DNA from: Nocardia aurantia
GTDB taxonomy: Bacteria; Actinomycetota; Actinomycetes; Mycobacteriales; Mycobacteriaceae
Assembly: GCF_009604425.1 (NCBI RefSeq)
Contig: NZ_WEGI01000003.1
Span: 582,952-646,951 of the forward strand
Direction: 5' to 3'
Length of the DNA: 64,000 nt
A model generated the notes under the pieces. The model did no database searches and was not told the DNA's origin. It was given only the letters and a program-made list of their open reading frames with translations. The translations under genes and the position numbers were made by a program. Shown piece by piece: positions 28,642 through 38,405 of this stretch (position 1 is its first letter; each line of letters opens with the position of its first letter).

Positions 28642-29082
28642 ATGACCGAGCAAGATCGTCCCGTTTCCCTCACCGGTATGACGCCCGAGCAGCTCACCGC
28701 GCTCAGCGGCGACTCCTTCAGCGACCTGATCGGCCTGAAGTTCACCGAGATGAGCCCCGATCGGGTGGTCGGCGAACTGGTGGTCACGCCGCGGCTGCAC
28801 CAGCCGCACGGGATCGTGCACGGCGGCGTCTACTGCTCGGTCATCGAGACGCTCGCCAGCGTCGCCGCCGGGATCTGGTTCGGCGAGCGCGGCCGGGTCG
28901 TCGGCGTCAACAACAACACCGACTTCCTGCGCGCGACCCGCGAGGGCACGCTGCGCGGCGTGGCGACGCCGATCCACCGCGGGCGTTCACAGCAGCTGTG
29001 GCAGGTCGTGCTCACCGACGATCAGGACCGGGTCGTGGCGCGCGGTCAGGTGCGGCTGCAGAACCTCACCGTCGAGAGCTGA
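28642..29082 (+). CDS. PaaI-type hotdog thioesterase (Rv1847 type)
   Basis: 146 aa. Hotdog-fold acyl-CoA thioesterase; the signature [14 protein letters not shown] around the central helix, and [16 protein letters not shown], mark the PaaI/menaquinone-thioesterase group. It hydrolyses a thioester bond of an aryl- or acyl-CoA; substrate not known. ATG 28642 yields the family N-terminus, as Rv1847 of similar length lies directly before ureA. No strong ribosome site is seen. The gap to the sRNA terminator is only 31 bases, so its promoter must be in or near the hairpin or come from read-through. Confidence 0.87.
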   Translation: MTEQDRPVSLTGMTPEQLTALSGDSFSDLIGLKFTEMSPDRVVGELVVTPRLHQPHGIVHGGVYCSVIETLASVAAGIWFGERGRVVGVNNNTDFLRATREGTLRGVATPIHRGRSQQLWQVVLTDDQDRVVARGQVRLQNLTVES

Positions 29083-29162
29083 CACCGCTCGGCAATTCGT
29101 CGGCGCGACGCGGTCCCGCGGGCGTGCCACAATGTCGCGCACATACTTTGCGAGGAGCACGC

Positions 29163-29465
29163 ATGCGATTGTCGCCGCACGAGCAGGAACGGCTCATGCT
29201 CAGCTACGCGGCCGAACTGGCCCGGCGGCGGCAGGCGCGCGGGCTGAAGCTCAACTATCCGGAGGCGGTCGCGATCCTCACCGATCACGTCCTCGAGGGC
29301 GCCCGCGACGGCCGGACCGTGGCGGAACTGATGGCCTCCGGCCGCACGGTCCTCACCCGCGACGACGTCATGGCCGGCGTCCCGGAGATGATCGACGACG
29401 TCCAGGTGGAGGCGACCTTCCCGGACGGCACCAAACTCGTCACCGTTCACCACCCGATCGACTAG
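29163..29465 (+). CDS. ureA: Urease gamma subunit
   Basis: 100 aa, the standard length. Sequence [23 protein letters not shown] and [31 protein letters not shown] are diagnostic of UreA. ATG follows GAGGAG. Structural subunit of nickel urease (urea to ammonia and carbamate). First of ureABC, 8 bases before ureB. Confidence 0.97.
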   Translation: MRLSPHEQERLMLSYAAELARRRQARGLKLNYPEAVAILTDHVLEGARDGRTVAELMASGRTVLTRDDVMAGVPEMIDDVQVEATFPDGTKLVTVHHPID

Positions 29466-29473
29466 GGCTCGGC

Positions 29474-29821
29474 ATGGCACACGACATCCCGGACCCGGTG
29501 CGGTCCGGTCCGATTCCCGGCGAATTCCTCTTCGCCGACGGCGACATCGAGATCAACCCGGGCGCCGATCGGCTCGAACTGGACGTCCTCAACACCGGCG
29601 ACCGGCCGGTCCAGGTCGGCAGCCACGTGCACTTCCCGCAGGCCAACACGGCGCTGCGGTTCGACCGGGAGGCCGCGCACGGCCGCCGCCTCGACATCCC
29701 CGCGGGGACCGCGGTCCGCTTCGAACCCGGTCTGGGACAACGGGTCACGCTGGTCCCGCTGCGTGGCACCCGCGAGGTCCACGGTATCGATCTGACCGCT
29801 CCCGGAAAGCTGGACCGCTGA
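29474..29821 (+). CDS. ureB: Urease beta subunit
   Basis: 115 aa. Contains the family core [35 protein letters not shown] and [17 protein letters not shown]. Structural subunit that packs against UreC. Starts 8 bases after ureA; its TGA shares one base with the ureC ATG (TGATG), so translation is coupled. Confidence 0.97.
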   Translation: MAHDIPDPVRSGPIPGEFLFADGDIEINPGADRLELDVLNTGDRPVQVGSHVHFPQANTALRFDREAAHGRRLDIPAGTAVRFEPGLGQRVTLVPLRGTREVHGIDLTAPGKLDR

Positions 29822-31542
29822 TGGCATCGATCTCGCGCGCCCGCTACGCGGCGCTGTTCGGCCCGACCACCGGTGACCGGATTCGCCTGGCCGACACCGA
29901 TCTTCTGATCGAGATCACCGAAGACCGCAGCGGCGGACCGGGTTTCGCCGGTGACGAGGCCGTGTTCGGCGGCGGCAAGGTGCTGCGCGAATCCATGGGC
30001 CAGGGTCGCGCCACCCGCGCCGAGGGCGCCCCGGACACCGTCATCACCGGTGCGGTGATCATCGACTACTGGGGAATCATCAAGGCCGACATCGGCATTC
30101 GCGACGGCCGGATCGTCGGCATCGGCAAGGCCGGTAACCCCGACACGATGGACGGCGTACACCCGGAACTGGTGGTGGGCCCGTCCACGGAGATCATCGC
30201 CGGAAACGGCAAGATCCTCACCGCCGGCGCGCTGGACACCCATGTGCACTTCATCTGCCCGCAGTTGGTGCCGGAGGCGCTCGGCGCGGGCATCACCACC
30301 ATGGCCGGCGGCGGTACCGGCCCGGCCGAGGGCAGCAAGGCCACCACGGTCACCCCCGGCGCCTGGCATCTGGGCCGGATGCTGGAGGCGATGGACCCCT
30401 GGCCGGTGAACGTCCTGCTGCTCGGCAAGGGCAACACCGTGCGCCAGGAGGCGCTGTGGGAGCAATTGCGCGGCGGCGCGGGCGGTTTCAAGCTGCACGA
30501 GGACTGGGGCTCCACGCCGGCGGCGATCGACGCCAGTCTCACCGTCGCCGACGCCTCCGGCGTCCAGGTGGCGCTGCACTCGGACACCCTGAACGAGGCG
30601 GGCTTCGTCGAGGACACCATCGCCGCGATCCGGGGCCGGGCCATCAACGCCTATCACGTCGAGGGGGCCGGCGGCGGCCACGCACCCGATATCATCACCC
30701 TCGCCGGGGTCGCGAACGTACTGCCCGGTTCGACCAATCCGACCCGGCCGCACACGGTCAACACCATCGACGAGCATCTGGACATGCTCATGGTGTGCCA
30801 TCACCTGAATCCGGCGGTCCCGGAGGATCTGGCCTTCGCGGAGAGCCGGATCCGGCCGTCCACGATCGCCGCCGAGGATCTGCTGCACGATCTGGGCGCG
30901 ATCTCGATGATGAGCTCGGATTCGCAGGCGATGGGCCGCATCGGCGAGGTGGTGATGCGCACCTGGCAGACCGCGCACGTGATGAAGCGCCGCCGCGGCG
31001 CGCTGGCCGGCGACGGCCGCGCCGACAACCACCGGGTGCGCCGCTACATCGCGAAATACACCATCTGCCCGGCGGTCGCGCACGGTCTCGACCACGAGAT
31101 CGGTTCGGTGGAGGTCGGCAAGCTGGCCGATCTGGTGCTGTGGGACACCAAGTTCTTCGGGGTGCGGCCGGATCTGGTGCTCAAGGGCGGCACGATCGCC
31201 TGGGCGGCGATGGGCGACGCCAACGCCTCGATCCCCACTCCGCAGCCGGTGCTGCCGCGCCCGATGTTCGGCGCCGCGCCGGGCGTGGTGGCGGGGACGT
31301 CGCTGCACTTCGTCGCCGAGCAGGCGATCGAGGACGGCCTCGCCGATCGGCTGCGGGTGGCCCGCGCCCTCGTCCCGGTCGCGAACGTCCGCGCGCGGAC
31401 GAAGGCCGATATGCCGAACAACGACGCCCTGCCCCGGATCGAGGTGGATCCGGACACCTTCACCGTGCGTGTCGACGGTGAGGTGTGGGAGGAGCAGCCC
31501 GCGACGGAACTGCCGATGGCGCAGCGCTACTTCCTGTTCTGA
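29821..31542 (+). CDS. ureC: Urease alpha (catalytic) subunit
   Basis: 573 aa, full length. Nickel-site features are intact: HVHF (the HxH pair), the lysine that is carbamylated in [12 protein letters not shown], and [17 protein letters not shown] with the nickel-binding aspartate; MVCHHLN contains the flap-region catalytic histidine. Hydrolyses urea once nickel has been installed by UreD-UreF-UreG. The 3' end overlaps the convergent tetR gene by 16 bases. Accessory genes resume only 2.5 kb downstream. Confidence 0.98.
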   Translation: MASISRARYAALFGPTTGDRIRLADTDLLIEITEDRSGGPGFAGDEAVFGGGKVLRESMGQGRATRAEGAPDTVITGAVIIDYWGIIKADIGIRDGRIVGIGKAGNPDTMDGVHPELVVGPSTEIIAGNGKILTAGALDTHVHFICPQLVPEALGAGITTMAGGGTGPAEGSKATTVTPGAWHLGRMLEAMDPWPVNVLLLGKGNTVRQEALWEQLRGGAGGFKLHEDWGSTPAAIDASLTVADASGVQVALHSDTLNEAGFVEDTIAAIRGRAINAYHVEGAGGGHAPDIITLAGVANVLPGSTNPTRPHTVNTIDEHLDMLMVCHHLNPAVPEDLAFAESRIRPSTIAAEDLLHDLGAISMMSSDSQAMGRIGEVVMRTWQTAHVMKRRRGALAGDGRADNHRVRRYIAKYTICPAVAHGLDHEIGSVEVGKLADLVLWDTKFFGVRPDLVLKGGTIAWAAMGDANASIPTPQPVLPRPMFGAAPGVVAGTSLHFVAEQAIEDGLADRLRVARALVPVANVRARTKADMPNNDALPRIEVDPDTFTVRVDGEVWEEQPATELPMAQRYFLF

Positions 31543-32210
31543 GCCGCCGCACCGGCCTGGGCGGCGAATCCGTCGCAGAGCGCGTCCAGGCCGGCGCGCA
31601 GCAACCGGTACGGATCGAGCAGATCGCCGCGGCCGGAACCGACCAGCGGCTCCAGCGCCGGGGGCACGGGCCAGCGCGGTTCGCCGTCGAGCAATGCGGC
31701 CAGGCCCGACGGTTCCTCCTCGTCGCCGTCGTGCTCGGCGAGAAAGCCGACGCTGACCTGCTGTACGGCGATGCCGGCCAGATAACTCCACAGCGACAAC
31801 GACATCCGGGTCGCGGTGCGTGGATCATCGGTCAGCTCGGCGAATCCGGCGACCAGCCACTCCAGGCAGGCGAGGCTGTGCGGGCCGAAGTTGTAGCGCG
31901 GCACGGCGAAGGTGAACAGCACCCACGGATGTTGCCGGTACAGCTGCCAATCGATCTCACCGGCCACCCGGACCCGGTCCCGCCAGGTCCAGTCCGGTTC
32001 GGGCTCAGGGTAGGGGTAGCGGCGGGCGACCTCGTCCGTCATCGCGGCCAGCAGCGCGTCCTTGTTCGGCACGTGCCGGTACAGCGACATGGCCCCCACG
32101 CCGATGCGCTCGGCGATCCGGCGCATGGACAACGCGTCCAGTCCGGTCTCGTCGGCCATGGCGACCGCGGCGTCGACGATGGCGGCGCGGGTGAGCTTGG
32201 GCTCGGTCAT
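31527..32210 (-). CDS. TetR-family regulator of the adjacent MFS pump
   Basis: 227 aa. N-terminal helix-turn-helix (about residues 8-60: [27 protein letters not shown]) and a TetR_C-type effector domain. Divergent from an MFS exporter with two matching inverted repeats between them (32243-32282), the usual local-repressor set-up. The 3' end runs 16 bases into ureC on the opposite strand. The effector is likely a substrate of the pump (inference). Confidence 0.92.
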   Translation of the reverse strand: MTEPKLTRAAIVDAAVAMADETGLDALSMRRIAERIGVGAMSLYRHVPNKDALLAAMTDEVARRYPYPEPEPDWTWRDRVRVAGEIDWQLYRQHPWVLFTFAVPRYNFGPHSLACLEWLVAGFAELTDDPRTATRMSLSLWSYLAGIAVQQVSVGFLAEHDGDEEEPSGLAALLDGEPRWPVPPALEPLVGSGRGDLLDPYRLLRAGLDALCDGFAAQAGAAAQNRK

Positions 32211-32242
32211 GGGATGTTTCGCTTTCGTTTCTGGAAGCCTTT

Positions 32243-32282
32243 GCGTACACTGTACTCAGTTCTGCCCGCGTACGACGTACGC
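32243..32282. promoter_or_regulatory. Paired operator-like inverted repeats
   Basis: GCGTACACTGTACTC (32243-32257) and the perfect dyad GCGTACGACGTACGC (32268-32282), both GTAC-N3-GTAC, with centres 25 bp apart. They lie in the 90-bp divergent gap between tetR and the MFS gene, upstream of AGGAGAGGAA. Confidence 0.7.
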
Positions 32283-32300
32283 ATCTCTGAAGGAGAGGAA

Positions 32301-33791
32301 ATGACCTCGACCGATATCCGCGTGTCCGGCGCGGCCCCGCAGGTGGGGTCGCCTCGTCGCGCCTGGCTGGGACTGGCCGTGTTGTTGCTGCCGGTGCTGC
32401 TGGTGTCGATGGACGTCTCGGTGTTGTTCCTCGCGATGCCCACGCTGAGCGCCGCGCTGGACCCGTCGGCGATGCAGCAACTGTGGATCCTCGACGTCTA
32501 CGGATTCGTGCTGGCCGGCCTGCTGATCACCATGGGCAATCTGGGCGACCGGTTCGGCCGGCGGCGGATCCTGCTCGGCGGCGCGACCATTTTCGGGATC
32601 GGCTCGGTCCTGGGCGCCTTCGCCCCCAGCGCCGGGGTACTGATCGCCGCCCGCGCGCTGATGGGCGCCGGCGGCGCGACCCTGCTGCCGTCCAGCCTCG
32701 CGCTGATCTCGGCCCTGTTCGCGGAACCGCGGGCCCGCGCCGCCGCCATCGGCGTCTGGACCGCCTTCTTCGCGGGCGGCTCCGCGGTCGGGCCCATCAT
32801 CGGCGGCCTGCTGCTGAACCACTTCTGGTGGGGTTCGGCCTTCCTGGTCAACCTGCCGGTACTGGTGGTGTTCCTGGCCCTGGGCGCGCTGCTGCTGCCC
32901 GAGCACCGCGCCGGACGCGGCCCGCTCGACCCGATCAGTGTGGTGCTGTCCATCGGCGGCATCCTCCCGCTGATCTACGCGGTGAAGCACGCCGCGGCCG
33001 ACGGCGTCGCGATCACCGACGGTGTGTTCGCGGTGATCGGCGCCGGGCTGCTGTGGGCGTTCCTGCGGCGGCAGCGGCACCTCGACGATCCGCTGCTGGA
33101 CCTGAGCCTGTTCCGCCGGACCGGCTTCACCGTCGCGATCGGGTCCAGCACCATCGGCATGCTCGCCCTGTCCGGCCTCGGCTATCTCGGCAGCGTCTAC
33201 CTGCAATCCGTGACCGGCCGCGACCCGCTCGCGGCCGCGTTCCTGAGCATTCCGGCCGCCGCGATGGTGTTCGTCGTGTCCATGGGCGGGGCCCGGATCG
33301 GCCGGCGGCTCGGCGCTCCCGTCTCGTTCGCGGTGGCGCTGGGCACCGCCGCGGCCGGCAATCTGCTGATGCTCGGCATCGGCGTGGACGGCGGCGTCGG
33401 CTGGTACGTGGCCGGTTCCACGATCGCCGGTTTCGGCTACGGACTGTGCTTCACCCTGGTGTCCGACGTCGCGATCTCGGCGGTCCCGCCGCAGCGCGCG
33501 GGCGCCGCGGCGGGCATCTCGGAGACCAGTTTCGAACTGGGCAACGGACTCGGCCTGTCCCTGCTGGGTTCCCTGGTCACCCTGGTCTTCCGCTCGAAGG
33601 GCCACTTCGAGTCCACCCTCGGCGAAACCCTCGCCCACGGTGACGCCGGGCTCGCGCACGCGGCCCGCGCGGCCTACGTCAGCGGCGTGCACGCCGCGAT
33701 CGTCGTCGCGGCCGGCTTGCTCGCGGCCATGGCGGTCGTCGCATTGCTGTCGGCCCGGCGGCGGGACGACACCGCTCCGGCACCGCGCTGA
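32301..33791 (+). CDS. MFS multidrug-type exporter (DHA2, 14-helix)
   Basis: 496 aa, about 14 hydrophobic segments. The signature GNLGDRFGRRRILLGG is loop 2-3 of MFS drug/H+ antiporters, and LDVYGFVLAGLLITMG matches helix 2 of the DHA2 (Stp/EmrB/QacA) branch. ATG 32301 follows AGGAGAGGAA. Regulated by the divergent TetR. With tetR it interrupts the urease locus, suggesting insertion of a self-contained resistance or export module. Confidence 0.93.
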   Translation: MTSTDIRVSGAAPQVGSPRRAWLGLAVLLLPVLLVSMDVSVLFLAMPTLSAALDPSAMQQLWILDVYGFVLAGLLITMGNLGDRFGRRRILLGGATIFGIGSVLGAFAPSAGVLIAARALMGAGGATLLPSSLALISALFAEPRARAAAIGVWTAFFAGGSAVGPIIGGLLLNHFWWGSAFLVNLPVLVVFLALGALLLPEHRAGRGPLDPISVVLSIGGILPLIYAVKHAAADGVAITDGVFAVIGAGLLWAFLRRQRHLDDPLLDLSLFRRTGFTVAIGSSTIGMLALSGLGYLGSVYLQSVTGRDPLAAAFLSIPAAAMVFVVSMGGARIGRRLGAPVSFAVALGTAAAGNLLMLGIGVDGGVGWYVAGSTIAGFGYGLCFTLVSDVAISAVPPQRAGAAAGISETSFELGNGLGLSLLGSLVTLVFRSKGHFESTLGETLAHGDAGLAHAARAAYVSGVHAAIVVAAGLLAAMAVVALLSARRRDDTAPAPR

Positions 33792-33817
33792 TCGGGCCGT
33801 CCACCCCGATCGCGGTG
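33781..33817 (+). terminator. Hairpin at the end of the MFS gene
   Basis: Nested inverted repeats CACCGC...GCGGTG and GATCGGG...CCCGATC around an 8-base loop. The stem begins within the last codons. The rest of the 33792-34047 gap holds no convincing gene and must contain any separate promoter for ureF. Confidence 0.5.
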
Positions 33818-34047
33818 CCGGGTACCGGTGCCTTCGGAAGGGCTCGTGCGTCTGTCCGGCGAAAGGTACGGCCGGCCTGCTCGGCGCGTCGGCGGCCTCG
33901 TGCGGTGGTGCACACTCTGATGAGCGCTCCCACCGACCTCGGCGAGTTGCCCGGCCTCACCGCCGACCTGATCATGTCGCGCGCCCACCGATCCCCGCGG
34001 CCCGGCCACCGGCCCTAGGATCGCGGGATGGGTGCGGAGGTGTGTCG

Positions 34048-34680
34048 ATGAGTGTGGCGATGGTGATGACGCTGGCGGATTCGCGGCTGCCGATCGGGGG
34101 GCATGTGCACTCCGGGGGTGTCGAGGAGGCGGTCGTCTCGGGACTGGTACGGGATGTGACGTCGGTGGAGGCGTATCTGCGGCGGCGGATCCGGACCTCC
34201 GGGCTGGTGGCGGCGTCGCTGGCGGCCGCGGTGTGCGCGGGGGAGCTGGACCCCGGACGGGCCGAGGCCGAGGCGGATGCCCGGACGCCGGCGCCCGCCG
34301 CGCGGACCGCCTCCCGCGCACAGGGGCGTGGACTGCTGCGGTTGGCGAAACAGGTGTGGCCGGAACAGGATTGGCGTGCACTCGGGGCACGGCCGCACCT
34401 GCCGACGGTGTTCGGGGTCGTGGGGATCGCGGCGGGACTCACGCCCGCGCAGATCGCCGGGATCGTCGTCTACACGACCATGACGGGGGCCGCCACCGCC
34501 GCGCAGCGGTTGCTGGCGCTGGATCCGGCCGCCGTCGCCGCCTGTACCGTGCGGCTCACCGACCTGTGCGATCGGACGGCGGACGAGGCGGTCACGGGGC
34601 TCGCGGCGTTGTCGGATCCGTTGCAGGACGTGCTCGCCCAGCGCCACCTGCAGCGCGGGATGCCGCTGTTCGCCTCGTAG
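34048..34680 (+). CDS. ureF: Urease accessory protein UreF
   Basis: 210 aa. DSRLPIGGHVHSGGVE is the family N-terminal motif; QGRGLLRLAKQVWP, HLPTVFGVVGIAAGLTP and VYTTMTGAATAAQRLLALDP follow. UreF links UreD to UreG during nickel loading and controls its GTPase. ATG 34048 follows GGAGG. It starts a second urease block, after the TetR/MFS insertion; M. tuberculosis has ureC and ureF next to each other. Confidence 0.95.
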   Translation: MSVAMVMTLADSRLPIGGHVHSGGVEEAVVSGLVRDVTSVEAYLRRRIRTSGLVAASLAAAVCAGELDPGRAEAEADARTPAPAARTASRAQGRGLLRLAKQVWPEQDWRALGARPHLPTVFGVVGIAAGLTPAQIAGIVVYTTMTGAATAAQRLLALDPAAVAACTVRLTDLCDRTADEAVTGLAALSDPLQDVLAQRHLQRGMPLFAS

Positions 34681-34749
34681 TTGCCGGGCCGGGTTACACG
34701 GCCTTCACGTGCGTCCGTCAGGATGGTCGCGGAAGCGAAGGAGAGCGAT

Positions 34750-35451
34750 ATGCCACCACACCTGATCGACGGCGAACCGCACGATCACGGCCACGACCGC
34801 CCGAAGCGGGAACGCACCCCGGGCGAGCCGGTGCGGATCGGGATCGGCGGGCCGGTCGGATCCGGGAAGACGGCGCTGGTGGCGGCCCTGTGCCGGGAAC
34901 TGCGGGACGAACTGTCGCTGGCCGTGCTGACCAACGACATCTACACGACCGAGGACGCGGACTTCCTGCGCCGCCACGCGGTGCTGCCGGACGAGCGGAT
35001 CGCCGCGGTGCAGACCGGCGGCTGCCCGCACACCGCGATCCGCGACGACATCACCGCCAATCTGGACGCCATCGACGATCTGATCGAGGCCAACCCGCCG
35101 CTGGATCTGATCCTGGTCGAATCCGGCGGCGACAACCTCACCGCCACTTTCTCTTCCGGCCTGATCGACGTGCAGATCTTCGTCGTCGACGTGGCCGGTG
35201 GCGACAAGGTTCCGCGCAAAGGCGGTCCGGGCGTGACCTTCTCGGATCTCCTGGTGATCAACAAGACCGATCTGGCGCCGCTGGTGGGCGCGGATCTCGC
35301 TGTGATGGACCGGGATTCGACCGCCGTACGAGAGGGCCGCCCGTTCGTGTTCACCTCGCTGACCGGTGATCCGGCCGCCACCCCGGTGCTGGAGTGGGTG
35401 CGGGAGCGGGTCCGGGCCGCCGCCGACGCGGACGCCGCGGTTGCGCACTGA
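34750..35451 (+). CDS. ureG: Urease accessory GTPase UreG
   Basis: 233 aa SIMIBI-class GTPase. P-loop GPVGSGKT at residues 34-41; [14 protein letters not shown]; the nickel-binding CPH in [13 protein letters not shown]; and [13 protein letters not shown]; base-recognition NKTD. It hydrolyses GTP to deliver Ni2+ to apo-urease. The N-terminus has a His/Asp-rich stretch ([14 protein letters not shown]), which could hold nickel in place of the missing UreE (inference). 69 bases after ureF; ureD overlaps its end. Confidence 0.97.
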   Translation: MPPHLIDGEPHDHGHDRPKRERTPGEPVRIGIGGPVGSGKTALVAALCRELRDELSLAVLTNDIYTTEDADFLRRHAVLPDERIAAVQTGGCPHTAIRDDITANLDAIDDLIEANPPLDLILVESGGDNLTATFSSGLIDVQIFVVDVAGGDKVPRKGGPGVTFSDLLVINKTDLAPLVGADLAVMDRDSTAVREGRPFVFTSLTGDPAATPVLEWVRERVRAAADADAAVAH

Positions 35452-36145
35452 GCTGCGGATCCTCGCGCGGCCCGGGGCCTGGCCGCACATCCGCGCCACC
35501 GGCGCGATGGCGGCCCGGGCCACCGCACCCGACACCGTCCACCTGGTCGGCACCGCGGCCACCCCGGTCGGCGGCGACGAGCTGGACATCGGGATCGAGG
35601 TGGCGCCCGGCGCCCGGCTGCGGGTGCGCACGGTCGCCGCGACCCTCGCCCTGCCCGGGCGGGAAACCCCGCTGTCGGTGGCGTATTGGCGGCTCGCGGT
35701 CGGTGCCGGCGCCCATCTGGACTTCGCGCCCGAGCCGACGGTGGTCGCCGACGGCGCCGAACACCACACCGTCACCACCGTCGATCTGGCGGACGACGCC
35801 GTGCTCCACCTGGCCGAACACATCCAGATCGGCCGCACCGGAGAGGATTCCGGCCGCTGGCGCGGCGACCTGATCGCCGACCGCGCCGGTTCCCCCCTGC
35901 TCCGCCATCGCCTCGAACTCGGCGCGGGCGCGTCCACCGACGATCTCCTCACCGCCCCACGGGCATTGATGAGCGTCCTCGCCGTCCCGGACGAAACCCC
36001 CACTCGGACAAGCGGTTCGGCCGTCCTGCTGCCCCTCGCCGCCGGCGGCACCCTGTTCTCCTGGACCGGACCCGCACTTGCCGCCTACTCCGATTCGGCT
36101 GCGGCGCAACACAACTCGGTCGTGGTCACGAGGGCGTCACACTGA
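35441..36145 (+). CDS. ureD: Urease accessory protein UreD
   Basis: About 234 aa. The family core is recognisable: [49 protein letters not shown] and HIQIGRTGE. UreD is the scaffold that binds apo-urease and receives nickel from UreG via UreF. The start is uncertain: TTG 35441 (11-base overlap with ureG) is the best in-frame choice near the family N-terminus, with no ribosome site. Last gene of the urease block, ahead of a bidirectional hairpin. Confidence 0.9.
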   Translation: MRTELRILARPGAWPHIRATGAMAARATAPDTVHLVGTAATPVGGDELDIGIEVAPGARLRVRTVAATLALPGRETPLSVAYWRLAVGAGAHLDFAPEPTVVADGAEHHTVTTVDLADDAVLHLAEHIQIGRTGEDSGRWRGDLIADRAGSPLLRHRLELGAGASTDDLLTAPRALMSVLAVPDETPTRTSGSAVLLPLAAGGTLFSWTGPALAAYSDSAAAQHNSVVVTRASH

Positions 36146-36343
36146 TCGGTCCGAGTTCGAGGTGGTCCGGCGGTGGCCGCGAACGGCCGGTAGGCGGCTG
36201 GTCGCATCAGGCGGTATGCCGGGATCCGACCCGAGCCGCGCTCGTGATCCGCACGGCTGCCGAGGCGGGTTGTGAGCGAGTCATTGTGCCGGACGGCAGG
36301 ATTCATTGCGGACGGTGCCGACGTCCAGTGGATGCCGCGGGAA

Positions 36344-36372
36344 GGGCGGGCGCCGGGGTTCGGCGCCCGCCC
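36344..36372. terminator. Bidirectional hairpin between ureD and the secreted-protein genes
   Basis: Perfect 11-bp stem GGGCGGGCGCC / GGCGCCCGCCC with a 7-base loop. It lies 23 bases after the stop of the gene at 36395 (minus) and about 200 bases after ureD (plus). The rest of 36146-36394 shows no gene. Confidence 0.75.
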
Positions 36373-36394
36373 TGGTCGAGCAGGTGCGGTCGGA

Positions 36395-37171
36395 TCAGAT
36401 GTCCCCGAGCACGCGGGAGGGGGCGGTGAGGCCACCCACCGCACCGACGGCGGCACCGACGCCGGCGCCGATCGCGGCGGCGGGAATCGTGACCGCCGCG
36501 GCGCCCATGGCCGCACCCAGGATCGGACCGGCGACGAGGCCGATCGGCAGGAACGGCACCCCCGCGATCAGTCCGCACAGCCCGCCCATGGCCGCCGCGC
36601 TCAGCGTCAGCGGCAAGGCCGCGCTCGCACCCGCGACCGCGCCCATGGCGGCGGTGCCCATGGTCTGACCGGCGACGCGATCGGAGCGGCTGCGCTCCAT
36701 GCCGATCGAATCCAGGAAGGTGGCGAGGTTGGCTTCCGTCTGGGCCGAGGTGTCGTTGACCGTGATCGCCTGATCGCGGTTGATCCAGTCCGGCGCGTCG
36801 ACCTGCACGTCGCCGAAGCGGAACTTGCCGGGGGGCGGCGCGATCGGCGGCACCGGGGTCACCGGTACCGGCGTGTGCAGCGTCCCGACCGGGGCCAGGT
36901 AGTGATGGTTCGGCAACGACCGAGCCGTCTGCAGGGAGCTGAGCTCGTTGTGCGGAATGTGCAGGCCCTCGTAGGGCTGCTCGTTCGGCGAGCCGGCTGC
37001 CGGCCACTCCTGCATCGCATCATCTTGTTGCGCGACCGGCAGAGTACCGGCGACTGCGTTCGCAGTGCCGGCTCCGACGACCGCCAGGACTAGTGGGACG
37101 GCACCTGCTGCCACCACCGTGCCAACCCGATTGCGATGCGGGTTGGGTGCCCTGTGTTTACCTGCGGCCAT
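36395..37171 (-). CDS. Secreted protein with Gly/Ala-rich hydrophobic C-terminus (paralogue 1)
   Basis: 258 aa. A Sec signal peptide (hydrophobic VVAAGAVPLVLAVVGAGTANAVA, cleavage about residue 40). Mid-part PPPGKFRFGDVQVDAPDWINRDQAITVND, then TEANLATFLDSIGMERSRSDRVAGQTMG, then about 90 residues of Gly/Ala/Val that look like a glycine-zipper membrane or surface domain. The same layout is seen in the next gene, so they are tandem paralogues, a type found in nocardiae and sometimes called insoluble-domain proteins. Function unknown. ATG 37171 follows GAAAGG. Confidence 0.85.
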   Translation of the reverse strand: MAAGKHRAPNPHRNRVGTVVAAGAVPLVLAVVGAGTANAVAGTLPVAQQDDAMQEWPAAGSPNEQPYEGLHIPHNELSSLQTARSLPNHHYLAPVGTLHTPVPVTPVPPIAPPPGKFRFGDVQVDAPDWINRDQAITVNDTSAQTEANLATFLDSIGMERSRSDRVAGQTMGTAAMGAVAGASAALPLTLSAAAMGGLCGLIAGVPFLPIGLVAGPILGAAMGAAAVTIPAAAIGAGVGAAVGAVGGLTAPSRVLGDI

Positions 37172-37340
37172 ACACGACCTTTCGTTCGGGGAATCTCGAC
37201 GCTCGACATTCGGACCAGGTTGCCGGGCGGATTGGTGCAGCTCACGACACGCCGCGAGCCGCGCGGTCGGGAGCCGGTCGCCCGCGCGGGCGGTGGCCGA
37301 TCGATTCCGTACGGACGCATTCGAATTCGCCCCGGGACGG

Positions 37341-37377
37341 CGAACGGCCGGGATCCGCGCGGAATCCCGGCCGTTCG
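37341..37377 (-). terminator. Hairpin after paralogue 2
   Basis: Perfect 14-bp stem CGAACGGCCGGGAT / ATCCCGGCCGTTCG with a 9-base loop, 16 bases past the stop of the gene at 37393. Confidence 0.75.
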
Positions 37378-37392
37378 TGTCGTGCCCGGCGC

Positions 37393-38289
37393 TCAGGGCC
37401 CGGCGGTCGCGGGCGTCTGCGCGGGCGACTCGGCTGCGGCGGGCGAGTCGGCAACGGACGCGTCGGCGGCCGGGGACTCCACGGCCGGCTTGTCGACCAG
37501 GGGCGGCTCGATCGCCGGCGCGTTGTAGGCATTCACCCCGCCGATGACCGCGCCGACGACGGTACCGACCACCAGGCCGGGCAGGACGGGCGGCAGGCCC
37601 GCGATGGCGCCCACGACGGCGCCGGTCGCGGCTCCGCCCAGGGTTCCGGCGGCGATCCGATCCGAGCGGCTCGGCGCGAATCCGGCCGAGTCGAGCGTGC
37701 GGGCCAGTTGAGCTTCGGTGCGCGCGGACGCCTCGTTCACCTGGCCGGCCTGGACCGGGCCCAGCCACGGCGGGACGTCGACCTTCGCGTCGCCGCAACG
37801 CAACTTCCCGGCCGGCGCCTGGATCGGCGCCACATCGGGCACGCTGCCGGGATTGGGCAGGTGCAGGCGCTGGGCATCGACGGGGGCCAGGCCGGCGTTC
37901 TCCGGTTCGGCCCGCATACCGGTGTCGGAGTTGCGGCCCACGTACACCTTCGGCGCGGGGGCGTCGGCGGCCACCGGCTCCTCGTCGGTCGCCGCGGCGG
38001 TGTCGGCCTGCTCGCCCGCGTCCTGCGTCCGCGCGGCCGCCGGCACCGGCGGGATCGGGGCGGCCTCCGGATCGGTGGCGGTGTCGGCGGAGGCCTCGAC
38101 CTCGCCCGGATCGACGGGAGTGGCGTCGGCGGGCGTCTCGGCCGACACCACCGGCGGCGTCGCGGCCGGGGAATCCGCGACAGCGTGGCCGGCTCCGAGG
38201 CATACGGCGACCGGAATCGTTCCGGCGACGAGGATCGAACCGAGCGGCCGCCGACGCGGCGCCGGATCACCCTGCTGGCTTGTGCCCAT
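37393..38289 (-). CDS. Secreted protein with Gly/Ala-rich hydrophobic C-terminus (paralogue 2)
   Basis: 298 aa. Sec signal peptide (SILVAGTIPVAVCLGAGHAVA). A Pro/Ala/Asp/Thr-rich segment (about residues 40-130) that looks like a wall-spanning linker precedes APAGKLRCGDAKVDVPPWLGP and TEAQLARTLDSAGFAPSRSDRIAAGTLGG, which align with paralogue 1, and then a Gly/Ala/Val block. A further Ala/Glu/Ser tail is added at the end. It has its own terminator, so it may be regulated apart from paralogue 1. Function unknown. Confidence 0.85.
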   Translation of the reverse strand: MGTSQQGDPAPRRRPLGSILVAGTIPVAVCLGAGHAVADSPAATPPVVSAETPADATPVDPGEVEASADTATDPEAAPIPPVPAAARTQDAGEQADTAAATDEEPVAADAPAPKVYVGRNSDTGMRAEPENAGLAPVDAQRLHLPNPGSVPDVAPIQAPAGKLRCGDAKVDVPPWLGPVQAGQVNEASARTEAQLARTLDSAGFAPSRSDRIAAGTLGGAATGAVVGAIAGLPPVLPGLVVGTVVGAVIGGVNAYNAPAIEPPLVDKPAVESPAADASVADSPAAAESPAQTPATAGP

Positions 38290-38405
38290 GATGACCTTTC
38301 TCGTGAATGCGAACGTATTCCGAACAACACATTCGGATCCGTCCGGCGTTCCGGATTGGTGTGGGCCGGGTGGCGAGCAGGGCCGCGCGGGCGCGGGTTA
38401 CGGGA

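Noticed and set aside
33920..34018. Possible 32-codon ORF between the MFS gene and ureF
   Set aside because: No ribosome site and no conserved feature; reported gap left as non-coding.
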